Positions 1-10,860 of a stretch of DNA of 64,000 nucleotides are shown one piece after another. Numbering within the stretch: the stretch's first letter is position 1; the number at the start of each line of letters is the position of its first letter. Position numbers and translations under genes: made by a program. Under the pieces are notes generated by a model, which did no database searches, was not told where the DNA came from, and saw only the letters and a list, made by a program, of their open reading frames with translations. The DNA is from Pseudevernia furfuracea (lineage: Eukaryota; Ascomycota; Lecanoromycetes; Lecanorales; Parmeliaceae): contig JAIUPT010000038.1 of NCBI GenBank assembly GCA_022315425.1, positions 2,161,501 through 2,225,500 on the forward strand, read 5' to 3'.

Positions 1-34
1 TGTCCACGCAAGCGGCGATGAAGTCTCGCACCCC

Positions 35-511
35 TCACATCAGCACGCACGCTCCGACCGGCCCACTGCCGCCGCCAATCGCCTTGCGGCCGTGGCTCGA
101 GCCTGAAGAATAGACGTTGCGGTAGCTCCAATCGAAGTCGAGGCAGCCTCTTTCTCCCCGGAGCTTGTCATGTTTGCCGGCCGACGAATGGTTCTTTGTT
201 TTCTTCATCGTGTCGGAAGAGGGGGTAGCGGCCGTCTTTGTGGCAGGTGAAGGGTTGGAAGCCTCTTTTTCGTCATTGGAGGAGACGAGCGTGGAGGAGC
301 TGGGAGAGAAGGACTTGGATGTGAGCTTGTGGGGCTGCATACGGCTGGCGAATCTGGGGGGTGCGCAGGTGGAGTGATGATGCTGAGGGCGGCGTGCCTG
401 AATGGTGGGGTAGCTAGAGCGTTGGGAGGAGCTGGAGCGAGAAGGGGTGGAACCGCTTGAATTGGTATCGGAGAGGGAGGAATTAGAGTGAGTTTGGCGG
501 TGAAGAGACAT
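35..511 (-). CDS. Ser-rich small hypothetical protein
   Basis: A 158-residue open frame beginning at an ATG, with no recognised domain. The first two thirds are rich in Ser, Thr and Pro with a His stretch (PQHHHST) and look disordered. The C-terminal third is more ordered in composition, with aromatic residues (LDFDWSYRNVY) followed by a Gly-rich tail. There is no signal peptide and no membrane segment. The next supported gene is about 1 kb away. It could be a lineage-restricted gene or the last exon of something larger, since the window starts just beyond its stop. Function unknown. Confidence 0.4.
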   Translation of the reverse strand: MSLHRQTHSNSSLSDTNSSGSTPSRSSSSQRSSYPTIQARRPQHHHSTCAPPRFASRMQPHKLTSKSFSPSSSTLVSSNDEKEASNPSPATKTAATPSSDTMKKTKNHSSAGKHDKLRGERGCLDFDWSYRNVYSSGSSHGRKAIGGGSGPVGACVLM

Positions 512-1476
512 GACTGCTGGTTTCGTAATCCTGAAAATGCAAGGTATTATGCTGTGATGATGCCGAAATGAGGCTGCAATTGATGCTTAATGGAACGCTG
601 GGTAGGATGCTGAACCGTAAAGATTGTCAGTATCGTCGGTCTCAAAGACGGTATAAGCTCTTATTGTTTGGGTAAAGAGAGCTTACTTCCTGGTTTATGT
701 ATGCTGGATAACTTGTAGAAGCTGGTCGTAGAAAATGAAATTGAAGAGCTAGGGTCGTATAAAATGAAATGTATGAGAAAATACAGCTTCGAACTGGTCG
801 AAGGTGGTCTATGCTCTTGGGTCTCGGGGAAAGGATTTATGCTTTCATATGTTAAGGGGTTGAAGGCAAGTGAAAATGTTCAAGACGAAAAAAGAAGTAT
901 GAAAGAATTGATGTTATGTATGATGAAGAAGGAGAGGATTGCGGTGGAGCAATAGTGAGTTTTCGGAAACAGAGATAATGACTCTGAGACTCGCCATTTA
1001 AGATGTCATAGATGGGCAGAAAGCCAACTAATAGCCCAGATACTAGACTTCACGGCCCATGTATCGATGTGAAAAATTGCTTCAGTCCCAGGTGAAGGGT
1101 AGTTGTGGCGGTAAGACAGAGGAAGCGGAAACTCAAAGGAAGGACTTACACATAGGAGAGGCTAAACCCTATCAAGGCTTATTGACAAAAATTTCTTGCT
1201 GTCAATAAAGAGGGAATGATAGTGTCACTCAATTGCAGGCCCTGTTCGCGGAATGGGAATAGAAGTCTTCAGGCCCCTGCAAAACATGCCTTGTGGCACC
1301 CCAACCAACGTAGTAGGGTGGGTCAAACGCAGCTTCCCGAAGCTTTTACTATAAGCAACCGGCTCTTCGCTCATTCTCTAAGATGTTTTTTCGTAATCGT
1401 GAGAGAATAGCGGAGAAAAGCGACAATGCTGCGTTATGCGTTTCGATGCAAAATTATAAGAAGTGGCCAACTCGAC
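512..1476. other. Intergenic stretch, no gene seen
   Basis: Only short overlapping open frames on both strands without domain-like composition. Nothing recognisable was found. Confidence 0.5.
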
Positions 1477-2086
1477 CTACTTCACGTAACGGCTGTTTCC
1501 CTGCCCACTCGGGCGAGGAAAGGGGGCAATGCCACCACCTCTCCCGGAAGCAGTATTTTGCGTCGGCCTCCAGTGTGACATAGTACTCGCTGACACTGAT
1601 TGGGAGGTTGGGGCCGGCGTTGCCTGTGGGCTTGTAGTCGAGGAATCCAGCCGATGGTTTTCATGACCACTAAATGTGTTTACAAGAGGCTGATGCCTGT
1701 TGAGGGAGTTGGTGTCATTATTCCTGCCTGCCGGGGATGGGTCCCTGGACTGCTGCTCTTTCAGGCGCTCCTCGGTGTCTCGTAGTCGTGCTTCGAGGGC
1801 TTGGAGTTCTTGGGTTTGAGAATTCACCGCCTGTTTCCTGAGTAGTGTCAGCAAAGTTCTCGAATACATGAACTATGTTTTGCGCTATGATAGCGGGCTT
1901 ACTTCAGTTCGACTGACTGCACTAAGCCATCGAGGTTGCTGTCCATCGCAAATGCATCGTTCAGATCAGCGGAGAAATTCCTGGCAATCATGCTGGCAGA
2001 TTTTAGCAAGGGCCCAGGGCATTGGCGTAGCGGTCATACGATGTTGGCCGCCCACTGAGCTTCCATTCTCCGTCTTCGTTGGCCAT
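1477..2086 (-). CDS. Small coiled-coil protein, three exons
   Basis: Reconstructed as exons 2086-2040, 1992-1903 and 1837-1477. The introns are 47 and 65 nt with donors GTATGA and GTAAGC and acceptors CCAG and TCAG. The joined frame gives about 165 residues from MANEDGEWKL. An acidic N-terminal part is followed by a predicted coiled coil (TQELQALEARLRDTEERLKE) and a Ser/Pro/Gly-rich tail ending in SRYVK. The helix followed by a disordered tail resembles the C-terminal end of some fungal N-terminal STAND-associated regulatory proteins, but that is only an impression. The open frame continues upstream of the chosen ATG to a possible acceptor near 2125, so exons further upstream, in 2.2-2.9 kb, may be missing from this model. 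Confidence 0.5.
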
Positions 2087-3372
2087 GAGCTCTTGTTCGT
2101 TTCTTTGCTGTTGAGCTTCCTAAGAATGCTGAGCGCACAGAAATCGAACCTCGAAGGAGAGTGATCTGGAGAGAAAGGACAGCAAGTATAAAACCTGGGA
2201 ATTGCTGGATTGACGTATATGCAGATGTCGTCAATGCGTGAACGTTGAAGCCGTTGAAATTCAACAGCCAGTGACGACTGATCGCTGCAAGGGTGGGTGG
2301 CGAGGTCGAGCGCCGCATCGCAACCTTAAAATTCTCCCCTTCAGCCCTACGGCTTTGGCTTCCCAAAGTTCCAAATCAGTAGCCATGGAATATAACTGTC
2401 TTCCACGCCGACTGGGTAGAGTGTTCGAAAACGTACCCTATTTAGCACGGAATACATCTCTGCATTCTGGGATGATCCATCCGATGTGGTAACAATCTGT
2501 ACTTCGATCCTAGCTTCCCGGGTACTGCACGAGGGAAGTCTTCGTGTGAATGGTCCGAAGATGTTGCAGATATTTATCGTCCCCCAATCCGGGAACTCTG
2601 CGCTTCTTTGTCCTTGCAACCTGAAGGTTGCTTTTGACCAGCACCGCCGAGTATGAGCAGCACTTGATATCTCTTCTTCGCTACGACCTTAGCCAAGGTG
2701 ATATCATTAGCAACTTCCGAAGCGAACAGTCGAGCTGGACAAGCTAAAACCCCGCAGCTGCTGGCAGTCATCTCTGCAGCAGGTAGCCCGCGACTTGAGG
2801 ATTCCCCTCTGTCTTGGCCAATCGGATCGCCAGGTCGGCCTCGCTGAGGCAAAACGTATTCTATGCGACTGCGATCGTTTTCACGTTACAAAAACTTTTG
2901 CCTTCATCAATGCTAGTTGCATTGACTCCTCGTCTGATGGTAGGGGAGTTCCTCTTATTGCATAATATTACACTCAAAGGGAACAAACAAAATTGGATTC
3001 ACGGCATTACACACAACGAGAGCATACAAGATTGAATTTACAGCATTACCCCCAAAGGGAGCAAACGAGTTCAAATTCATATATCAATATATCAATATCA
3101 TCTTGGAGTGTCTTCGTGAGGACTGACTTCTGTGAGAATGATGTAGAACGCCCAATGTACTCGCAGTATGAAGGATCACTGATATTTTGTACTAGTTCGC
3201 GCTAAGTACTTGAAATAAATAACATATTACCTTGCAGCTCGAACCTCATTTATTCCACGAGTACGCGATGTAAAATGCCTCATAACATCTGCGACCAATT
3301 GGCGTATAGCACTGCACGCACATAGCATACACTGGTCATTCCCTTCGTCATCCTTTTGCAACCTTTGCCACG
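2087..3372. other. Intergenic stretch with possible upstream exons and a degenerate repeat
   Basis: Open minus-strand fragments at 2347-2619 and 2574-2852 could be further exons of the coiled-coil gene, but I could not join them convincingly. A degenerate short tandem repeat lies at about 2964-3080. The rest is AT-rich with nothing recognised. Confidence 0.35.
2964..3080. repeat. Degenerate tandem repeat, about 38 bp x 3
   Basis: Three imperfect units each contain a CATTAC core, then CAAAGGGA or a variant, then ACAAA/ATACAAG and a GATTCA/GAATTTA end. Divergence between units is considerable, so the repeat is old. It lies about 0.3 kb upstream of the RING-like gene. Confidence 0.45.
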
Positions 3373-4582
3373 ATGGCATCCGAGAATCTCTTCCCGACAT
3401 CGCCTCTGGCTCGTACTTACCCCGAAGGCTCAAGGCAACATGCCGCTGCCCTCATGAGCGAATTTGATGCAGTCATGCTGTGGGTGCAACTACATCAGTG
3501 AATTGCTCCAACTGACTATTTACAGGATGATGGATCACATCTCTCAAGGTGTCACAGAGGGCATTTACCGAACTATGAAGGATCTCCCCAGAGAAACGAG
3601 CAGAGAGCTTGATGTGGAGAGTGTTGCTCAGAATCTGACCAAGGAATTGTTAAACACGCTATCTGTAGGAGTACCACGGAGAATTTTCGACGCCCTGTAC
3701 CAGTCATTTGCGGAGCTGAATTCCAAATTGGCCTCCAGAGCCGAAATTAACATCGCTCCAAAATGTCATGACTCGGGTCATCGCTTTGACTTGGAAGGCA
3801 CATCACGGCCAACTCCCCCAGTATCTGCATCAGCGCAGTTTCTCGGCCACAATGACTTCTACGAAGATCCTCACAATAACTTAGAGCTATCCGAAGTCCA
3901 GAACGAGGGTATGGTTGATAGATGCTGCGTCTGCTTTACCATGGTTAGTGAGGAAGAGCTTATGACGACACCTTGCTGTGTCAGAGATGTTGGATCAATC
4001 TGTTGGGAAGAAAGACTTCAAGAGACCGGAAAGTGCTGTCTTTGCCAAGTGCACCCGCTCAGATACACGACAGCACCTTCAGATGGCGCTCCCGACTATA
4101 AGGTCCACTTCATTACGGAAAATTATCAGGGTGGCACAGACATTAAGACAGAAGTTGGGATAGACAGAGCGGATTCTTTCGAGCTAGAGAGAAACTATTC
4201 TACAGTCAGCGCGGTTGCCGATGATCCATCAAGTTCCCCTGATACTTTAGAAGTATGGTTAGCCAATGCGAACAAGGTGACTGAGGACCTTGACCCGTCC
4301 GGACAATCCGCCGACATCGAGACAATGAGAACGGCCGATGATAGACGCAAGCGTTCTAAGTATGACAAGGCTGTCAGCTTGGAGGATCTGAAGAATTTCT
4401 CGAGGGACTTCAAGCTCCACACACCTGTACCTGAGGATTTAGTCCCCTTCATTTCTCAAAGCACGGCTAGAAAGCAAAGTCGCGAGCTCGTCAAGGACAC
4501 TCAGCTTAAGGCATCGGGTCCATCCGTTCCAGCTACTACGAAGTCGCAGGTCTCGGCAAATTCAGAAGGGCAAAACCCTTAA
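3373..4582 (+). CDS. RING-like zinc-finger protein, two exons
   Basis: Exon 1 is 3373-3479, from ATG with MASENLFPTS. A 46-nt intron (GTGGGT...ACTGACT...TTACAG) joins it to exon 2 at 3526. The joined product is about 387 residues. An N-terminal helical region (MDHISQGVTEGIYRTMKDLP) leads to a degenerate RING-type cluster around residues 172-210: CCVC, then TTPCC, GSICWEERL and CCLCQ, with Cys or Trp where a classical RING has His. The rest is acidic and Ser-rich. The stop at 4580-4582 is followed in the same frame by an open segment with Gag-like zinc knuckles, so this may be the N-terminal half of a longer protein. Possible roles are an E3-like adaptor or a retrotransposon-derived protein; neither is shown. 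Confidence 0.6.
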
Positions 4583-5476
4583 ACCGAAGACCAAGATAAT
4601 CACCTTGATACCAAATCACACAAACTCAAGCTCATCGATCAGGACGTGATCTATCACATAAAAGACGTTCATGGAGATGATCTACTGGATCTCGTTCATT
4701 CTGCCCTGAAAGACCATAAATATCGGATCCCATGCAAGGATTTCTTTGAGCGAGCGAAAGTCCTTAAGAATGGCAATGTTGACATTTCGATTTGTTCGAA
4801 ATGTTCGCAAGACTCGGATTTGATGAATGGCATGAAAGATTGGCCTCGGACTTTCGAGTCCTTCGTGTTGACAACTCAGTTGCGAAAATTCAAAGTTACT
4901 GCGGAACACATTCAAATCAGCACCATGAAACTTTCGCAAGGTCCCGAGAAGTCCAAGACAATTCAAACAATTGTGAATGACAACCAATCTCCTATTAGGT
5001 CTCTCAAAAGCCCGGCGGACATCCGGGGGATCTGCTGGAACAAGAATATCAAGGGTCTCAAGCCTATCGAGTCAACGTCAATCACGATTACATTTGCAAC
5101 AGCCCAGCAGGCCAATGAGGCGATCCAACACGGGCTTCTCTGGAATCACGGGCGCCGTCTTTGCAGAAGGCAGGGAGCACATGCCAGGATCACACAATGT
5201 GGACGCTGTCAGGCATATGGTCACATTTCCAAAGACTGCTCTTCTGCGCCTCGCTGCAAAATTTGCGCTGGGATGCATCTTTCGACAGCTTGCACCCATG
5301 ATTCTGCAGCTAATAAAGCATGCTTAAAATGCACTTTGTGCGGTGGTGCTCACGATGCAACGAGTGAAAATTGCAAGTCAAGGAAGGTCGAAAGAGAGCG
5401 AGTAAAGCTGGCGAGTCGCTTCTACCCCCCCGGAGCTGAAAAGAGCGAGCAAGGTGGGACAGCAAGCGCTGCTTGA
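4583..5476 (+). mobile_element. Gag-like zinc-knuckle segment (non-LTR ORF1-type), no own start
   Basis: Open for about 297 codons in the same frame as the upstream RING-like gene and separated from it by a single TAA. No in-frame ATG lies near its beginning. An RRM-like stretch (SITITFATAQQANEAIQHGL) is followed by several CCHC/CCCC knuckles: CGRCQAYGHISKDC, CKICAGMHLSTAC and CTLCGGAHDATSENC, then a basic tail. This order is typical of the ORF1 (Gag-like) protein of fungal Tad1-type LINEs. No endonuclease or reverse transcriptase is recognisable downstream. It is either a retroelement remnant or a host gene derived from one. A weak in-frame intron (4550-4642) that would skip the TAA is conceivable but has poor splice signals. 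Confidence 0.6.
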
Positions 5477-6119
5477 GACAATAGAAGGAAGATATGAGGT
5501 ACAGGCGATTGTCCTGACTGGCAGCGTCTACAAAGAGGATGTCTTGTGCTTCCAGGAAGCAAGGATCATGCATATTTCCCTGCTTGAGTCTAACCACACA
5601 TCGTCGACGAGCCAGCTAAAGGCCTTGTGCAGCGCGGCATTCTCTCATTATGACTGGTGGTGTGTACCACAAATGTAACCGTCGCCAATCTAGTCTGTTT
5701 GATAGAAATATAGAGAACCGCAGTCCTGTATTCCTGATAGTATCGAGACTAGAGCTATATCATAATAACGTTCAACTCTCGCATGTGTCTGTGGTAGAAA
5801 TTGCATCTGAGCAATAGTACGGATAGTCATCCTAGCAGATGCGGTTTCTCAATGCCAAGGCCTCTTGATGACTAAGCGTCCCAAAATTCTTCGGGCAACA
5901 GAAGATCAATCTTGAAGGGCGCGCGACCAAGACTACCGTCACAACACGTTGAGATTTGGGAAATTTGGTGCATCATACGAGGACTTGGATTCAATTATAT
6001 AAGGCCGGGACCGAAGCCTGACTGATCGGGTCTACTGGTGACTTTTTGGCCTTGAGCCAGTGTCGAAAACCATCCAGCGAATCAGCTTGCGCGACAGCTC
6101 CGTCCACGAAGAATGGAAG
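5477..6119. other. Intergenic stretch
   Basis: A 74-codon open frame at 5454-5678 overlaps the end of the zinc-knuckle segment and may be residual retroelement sequence. No reverse-transcriptase motif is visible. The last 400 bp would contain the promoter of the bromodomain gene. Confidence 0.4.
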
Positions 6120-8876
6120 ATGATGGCGCCCGATGTCCACACTCCTCTCGAGAGCTTGCTGCTCTTTCAGACACTGCATCCATTCACTGCCGCTCCGCCC
6201 TCCTTCGGCAAAATCTCCGACACTCTGAAGAACAATGAGCTTCTTCGAGAAAGCGACTCCTTCGAGCTCAACCGTCTTGAGCCAGACGCCCTTAAAGATC
6301 TATACCTTCGCCTGCTGAAAGAGGAGGCAAAATGCGAAGCTCATGGGCGTGATCAGGTCGGTCAAAAGAATGAGCCACAGAATCCGCGAAAGCGGAAGCT
6401 GTCAAGTCCGCCTTTGGAGACTGTTGAAGAGGCTCTGCAGTACAACCACCTACTGCCTCAACTAGTCAATCGCTTGTACTTCAGATACCGAGATCATGCT
6501 ATCAAGTCAATTGAGAATGCAGAGCGGAAATACAGGTCGCTTCAAATTGATGTTCAAGAGATAGAACGAGGGGACCCGGATGGACGAAACCAGGACCAAG
6601 ATCTTAAATCGAGACGGGACTCGAGAGGGGTATCGTCCATACAAACACTGCTACGACATGATGATGAAGTGGACCCGGCTCAACGAGGAACCCCATCGAG
6701 ACCGACATCTTCACATGGGCTACGGAACGGCCTCGTCAAGGAGGCCCAGACAGGCGCATCGGAGCATCCGTATGAACCACCTCCGCATGGCCTCAATGGT
6801 ATTCCATCAGGAGGTACGCAGCAGATGCCGAGTGACTACAAGAACCCGCCACCATATCTGCCGCCTCCACAGAACTTCAACCTTGGGAATCTATCAGGCT
6901 CACCAAATCCGGACATGAATCGCAGACTGCCGCCTCAAAATCAATCATCAAATGCTGTCGCACCTTCACCGAGTCCACGCTTAAATCAAACACCGTTTTC
7001 TGGAGCAGAACGCTCTTCAGCCTCACCCCTCATTGGTGGTAGAGTTCTACCGCCACCACCAGGAATGCTTCGCTCTTCTGGATCACCCACTGGACCTCTG
7101 GATACCCTCGCAGATATGGCTGGTCAACAATTCCGAGCCAATCCTCCTCTGCCCTCCCCTCGGCCTCTTCAGCACCCGGGCCCCCAACAGCACCCCAATC
7201 AGCTTCCCGCGCCGAGGGGCTACATACCAACTGAGTATCCGTACTATCAAAATCAGGCACCCTATCATCCGCCCTACCAATCCTACGGTCAAGGGCCTCT
7301 GCCTGCATACAACCATCCACATGGAGGGATACCTTACCAAGGCCACGCCGCGAGTGCCGCGCACGGGTCACCGTACGGCAACACGCAACCCTATCAACCT
7401 CCAGTGGGACAGTACCCACAGCATCCTAATTACAATCAGGGTCCTGGATACTACCAACCAGCACCAATACAGACACCCCACCCTCGTAATCATGTATCTC
7501 GGTTCGCTGATCAACATACGCCCTTGTCAAATGCATCTGGCAGGCAGCGGCCTCCTAGACCGACGCCTATCGTTACCTCCACATCTTCCACAAAATGGAA
7601 GGATGTCGATGCCCCTGGTTCTGTGCGACCCGTCGGATCACCTGTTGCACCTTCTTCCGCAGACATTAGTCCAATCAGTGACAACGAGCCATCGCCATCA
7701 CCAAAAGTTGCGCAGACTCGAACGCGGGGCGCTCAAAGCCAGAAGGAGCAGCAAACTGCTACTGACTCGCCTAGCGAGCGGGTACGAGCTAAGCCTACTC
7801 GGGGTATAGGAAGAAGGGGTCGCGGAGGCCGAGCAGGCAGTGTTGCATCCTCGACCGTTGCAGATTCTACTCGAGTACGTACTCGAAGTCAATCCGTCGT
7901 CTCTCAAGCCGACGAACTTGCAATGGACAACCAGCCCACGTCAACCCGCCAAATCAAACCGGAACCATCTGTTGCTTCAGGCCACGATGACGACGCCTCG
8001 GTAGCCTCTCACACCGCCGACGAAGCTCGCAAATCCACAAGACAGCGCCGTGGTACCATTCACGGTCTCGAAACGACAAACAAAAGTGATAAGCCTGGCC
8101 CAAAGCGGGAACATGAAGAAACAGCCATCTTGCCGCCTCCTTCCCCTGTACCTGACTCATTCTCGAAACCAGGTCAAGTCCTCGCCAGCCGCAATTTCGC
8201 CCGTATCTCGCAGACTATCATGAACGATATCATCCATCACAAAGTCGCTAATGTCTTCGCCAAACCCCTTACAGATCGCGAGGCGCCAGGCTACAGAGAC
8301 CTCATCTATCGACCTCAAGACCTAAATTCCATCAAAAAGGCTATTAGCAACGGCAGCAAAGTAGCCAATGCCGCGATCGAAGATCTTACTCAAGAAGGCT
8401 CGTCTAGCGTGTGGATATCTGAGTCCCCAGATGTGATACCACCAAAAGGCATCGTCAACTCCGCGCAACTGGAGAAAGAACTGATGCGTATGTTTGCAAA
8501 TGCAATAATGTTTAATCCTGACCTACCGACCAAACGCGGGTTTGGCCCTGCTTTCAGGACTAGACAGCGTACTGCGGACCCGGGAGCTACATTTGATGAC
8601 GATAGAGAAGAAACGGAAGAAGTCATCAAAGGAAAGCAAGACGTGAGTGTTGTGAAGGATACGAGAGAAATGTTTGAAACTGTTGAGAGGAGTGTGAGTG
8701 ATTGGAGGAGTGCGGAGAAGGCTGCTGAAGACGGTGGGAAGGAAACTGTTGGTAAGCTGCGAGGAGGCGGAGATGAGGCTGAAGATGAAGAGGCGGATGA
8801 GCTGGCAGGGGAGGAGGTAGTTGGTAGTGTAGAGGTTGATGAGGGGGAGAAGAGGGCGAAGAGGAGAAGGAGATGA
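6120..8876 (+). CDS. Bromodomain protein, BRD8/Bdc1-like (putative NuA4 subunit)
   Basis: A single-exon gene of about 918 residues from tandem ATGs at 6120/6123; the open frame runs further upstream without an ATG. The N-terminus (TPLESLLLFQTLH) matches the start expected for fungal BRD8-like proteins. A helical region to about residue 150 is followed by a long Pro/Gln/Tyr-rich disordered segment (about 200-460) and a basic RG-rich patch (GRRGRGGRAG). A bromodomain lies at about 690-800: FARISQTIMNDI, then DREAPGYRDLIYRPQDL and NAIMFNPD with the acetyl-lysine-binding Asn. The tail is acidic and basic. The family acts in the nucleus in the NuA4 histone acetyltransferase complex. The complex assignment is inference from this architecture; the bromodomain itself is clear. 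Confidence 0.8.
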   Translation: MMAPDVHTPLESLLLFQTLHPFTAAPPSFGKISDTLKNNELLRESDSFELNRLEPDALKDLYLRLLKEEAKCEAHGRDQVGQKNEPQNPRKRKLSSPPLETVEEALQYNHLLPQLVNRLYFRYRDHAIKSIENAERKYRSLQIDVQEIERGDPDGRNQDQDLKSRRDSRGVSSIQTLLRHDDEVDPAQRGTPSRPTSSHGLRNGLVKEAQTGASEHPYEPPPHGLNGIPSGGTQQMPSDYKNPPPYLPPPQNFNLGNLSGSPNPDMNRRLPPQNQSSNAVAPSPSPRLNQTPFSGAERSSASPLIGGRVLPPPPGMLRSSGSPTGPLDTLADMAGQQFRANPPLPSPRPLQHPGPQQHPNQLPAPRGYIPTEYPYYQNQAPYHPPYQSYGQGPLPAYNHPHGGIPYQGHAASAAHGSPYGNTQPYQPPVGQYPQHPNYNQGPGYYQPAPIQTPHPRNHVSRFADQHTPLSNASGRQRPPRPTPIVTSTSSTKWKDVDAPGSVRPVGSPVAPSSADISPISDNEPSPSPKVAQTRTRGAQSQKEQQTATDSPSERVRAKPTRGIGRRGRGGRAGSVASSTVADSTRVRTRSQSVVSQADELAMDNQPTSTRQIKPEPSVASGHDDDASVASHTADEARKSTRQRRGTIHGLETTNKSDKPGPKREHEETAILPPPSPVPDSFSKPGQVLASRNFARISQTIMNDIIHHKVANVFAKPLTDREAPGYRDLIYRPQDLNSIKKAISNGSKVANAAIEDLTQEGSSSVWISESPDVIPPKGIVNSAQLEKELMRMFANAIMFNPDLPTKRGFGPAFRTRQRTADPGATFDDDREETEEVIKGKQDVSVVKDTREMFETVERSVSDWRSAEKAAEDGGKETVGKLRGGGDEAEDEEADELAGEEVVGSVEVDEGEKRAKRRRR

Positions 8877-9183
8877 TTGGGGCTGTATTAGACGTTCAAT
8901 TATCTGGAGGTCTATGCCTCGTCCAAGTGGCGATATCAAATATTTGTCTTCAAAGATGCATACCAAGAAGTCGCCATCGCTGTAATGCAAGCCAAGAATA
9001 GTCAAGCAAATAAAATACGCCAAACAGGACGTAGCCCATAGTACTTGGGAAGGACTGGTGTCGGTTGACTTTCCCCATCCGCTCAAGCTACTTAGTACTT
9101 CTCCATGACGACCAATGATAGATAGTATTTTCATAACCACAGCTTCTGATTTCAGTCATTGTCAAGTACATTCCAGAACCAGC

Positions 9184-9634
9184 ATGAATTACGCAAGGGG
9201 CCTCTTGACCCCAGTGCTTGTCACAATAGTCGGCGTCGGCACCGGTGAGCAGACCTTATCCCCACCCGTTCCCCGAGTTTCGCCAGCTGAACTTTATCCA
9301 GGCATTGCGATATTTGACCCAGCATTCAAGCAAGAGAAAGAACAGAGGGAGCAGGCGCAGTATGTCCAGTCCAGTCTCAAAATACATCTGTTGGCTACAG
9401 ACCAACAATTTTCACAGAACCGTCGAATTCAAAGAACAGCACGCCCCTTCGCCAGAAGAGCAGATTCGCAAGACGGAAGAGGCTGTTGCAAATGCTGGGG
9501 GAGCTACCACAATATCCAAGGATACGGAGAGATGGTCTGAGGTCCAGACCGGTCATTTCAGTAAGCCGGTAGATACGTTCAAGTGGTCTGAGGTTCCGCT
9601 CGACCAATACAGTACTCCAGAGAAGTCATCATGA
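9184..9634 (+). CDS. Small single-membrane-span protein, three exons
   Basis: Exons 9184-9244, 9302-9359 and 9418-9634 are joined by 57- and 58-nt introns (GTGAGC...CAG and GTATGT...CACAG). All phases agree and give 111 residues. The N-terminus MNYARGLLTPVLVTIVGVGTG is a short basic start plus one hydrophobic span, followed by FDPAFKQEKEQRE and a hydrophilic acidic tail with two SEVxxxxFSKP/SEVPLDQY-like segments. The design suggests a membrane-anchored, possibly mitochondrial, protein. I do not recognise the family. The consistent splicing argues that the gene is real. Confidence 0.6.
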
Positions 9635-10151
9635 AAACCAGGACGTCGTTACACTTTGCCTATACACTCCCTACGATCACTAGCCGCGTGGGCCGTAAGA
9701 CTTTCGCCGTTCATCTCAGCATACCTTCTTTCCTACATTGACGACTACTTCCCCGGGGGATCAGACGACCGCACTAGTCCAACCGCACTTCTCCCTACTA
9801 CATCATCGCCCACTTCTGCAGAATGTTCACCATAGAAGGCCACTGAATCCTATTAACTAGGTTTGGCCGGCCATCCATCCATGTTTGAGCTTTGCACTTC
9901 GTCTTGGTACAGACAGTCACGCGTCGGGCGAGAAGAAGGATCACGGCCTCCGTTTTTCAGCAGGATTTTCCTGGAGTACAAGAGGTCAGTCGACAGATTC
10001 CGGCGTTCGCAGGGCATACTTGTCAATTATCCATCTCACAAAGGGGAGAATTTGGGGTGGGGGAAATCGTGCGAGGCTTGAGGATGCCTTGGTATCAAAG
10101 CTGGCGAGATGACTTGAGTCGCGCCGATGATTCCTGAAATTGGAGAGGGCC
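9635..10151. other. Intergenic stretch
   Basis: Three overlapping plus-strand frames of 70-80 codons at 9863-10137 have no domain-like features. They might be exons of the following hypothetical gene, but no splice model was convincing. Confidence 0.35.
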
Positions 10152-10481
10152 ATGTTGTCGACGAGCTTCAAGGCCCTTGTGTATCGGCGTTACTTTGAGA
10201 GGCTTAGAGATATGAATTTATGCGATGAACATTCTGACTGGAGCTGGCCAGAAGGAGAGAAGGCCAAGGAGGGACTGAAGAGCTTTCAAGATCTAAGGTT
10301 TAGTGAGGTCGCAAGGTTGTCAAAGAAAGCACAGCAGCTTTCGATTGACCGGTATGCTGCCTCAGAGGCGCAGGTGGTGAGCCCAATTCAGGGATGGGCA
10401 ATTAGGCGATGGACCTTACTATGGGACGCATTGAACAGTGGATATAGAGCGAAGCGTACGGTCAACGATGACTCTTCGTAG
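10152..10481 (+). CDS. Hypothetical protein, possibly partial
   Basis: An open frame of about 109 codons from the ATG at 10152 (MLSTSFKALVYRRYFERLRD). It is Arg-, Trp- and Glu-rich with helical composition and segments such as DWSWPEGEKAKEGLKSF and GWAIRRWTLLWDALNSGYRAKR. There is no signal peptide and no membrane span. It may be the last exon of a gene starting in 9.8-10.1 kb. Family not recognised. The amphipathic composition is more protein-like than that of most shadow frames, hence its inclusion. Confidence 0.25.
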   Translation: MLSTSFKALVYRRYFERLRDMNLCDEHSDWSWPEGEKAKEGLKSFQDLRFSEVARLSKKAQQLSIDRYAASEAQVVSPIQGWAIRRWTLLWDALNSGYRAKRTVNDDSS

Positions 10482-10860
10482 TATGATGAATGAACTTGTT
10501 TAACATGACACCTGGACCACCGGCAACGCACCATTCTAATTGAGCAGTCTCTAGATGGACAGCTAGGTCAGCCAGGAAAATTCTCAGGAAACATGAGACC
10601 AGTCAGAAAGTCTAATGGTGGAAGCCCGAGAGTCAGAGATGGGTTGGCAGCTTAAATCGAGTGCTTCAACACAGTGCATGCTTGCCATCATCTACCCAAT
10701 TTCACATTTGCAGGCAACCAACCACCACACTCAACACTGAATCCGTATCGAATCGTCCTCACCTTACCCTGCATTCCAAAATTGCTCCTCCTACATCAAC
10801 GTCCGTTACCACAAACACTCCGTCCCAGTATATTGACCAGAACTACGGCATCATACCATC
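10482..10860. other. Intergenic stretch, probable promoter
   Basis: No gene is seen. A pyrimidine- and CA-rich stretch from about 10700 leads to the ATG at 10861 and is typical of a fungal 5' leader. Confidence 0.4.

Noticed and set aside
8523..9140. 205-codon minus-strand frame overlapping the end of the bromodomain gene
   Set aside because: Overlaps the well-supported coding sequence and has random hydrophobic composition.
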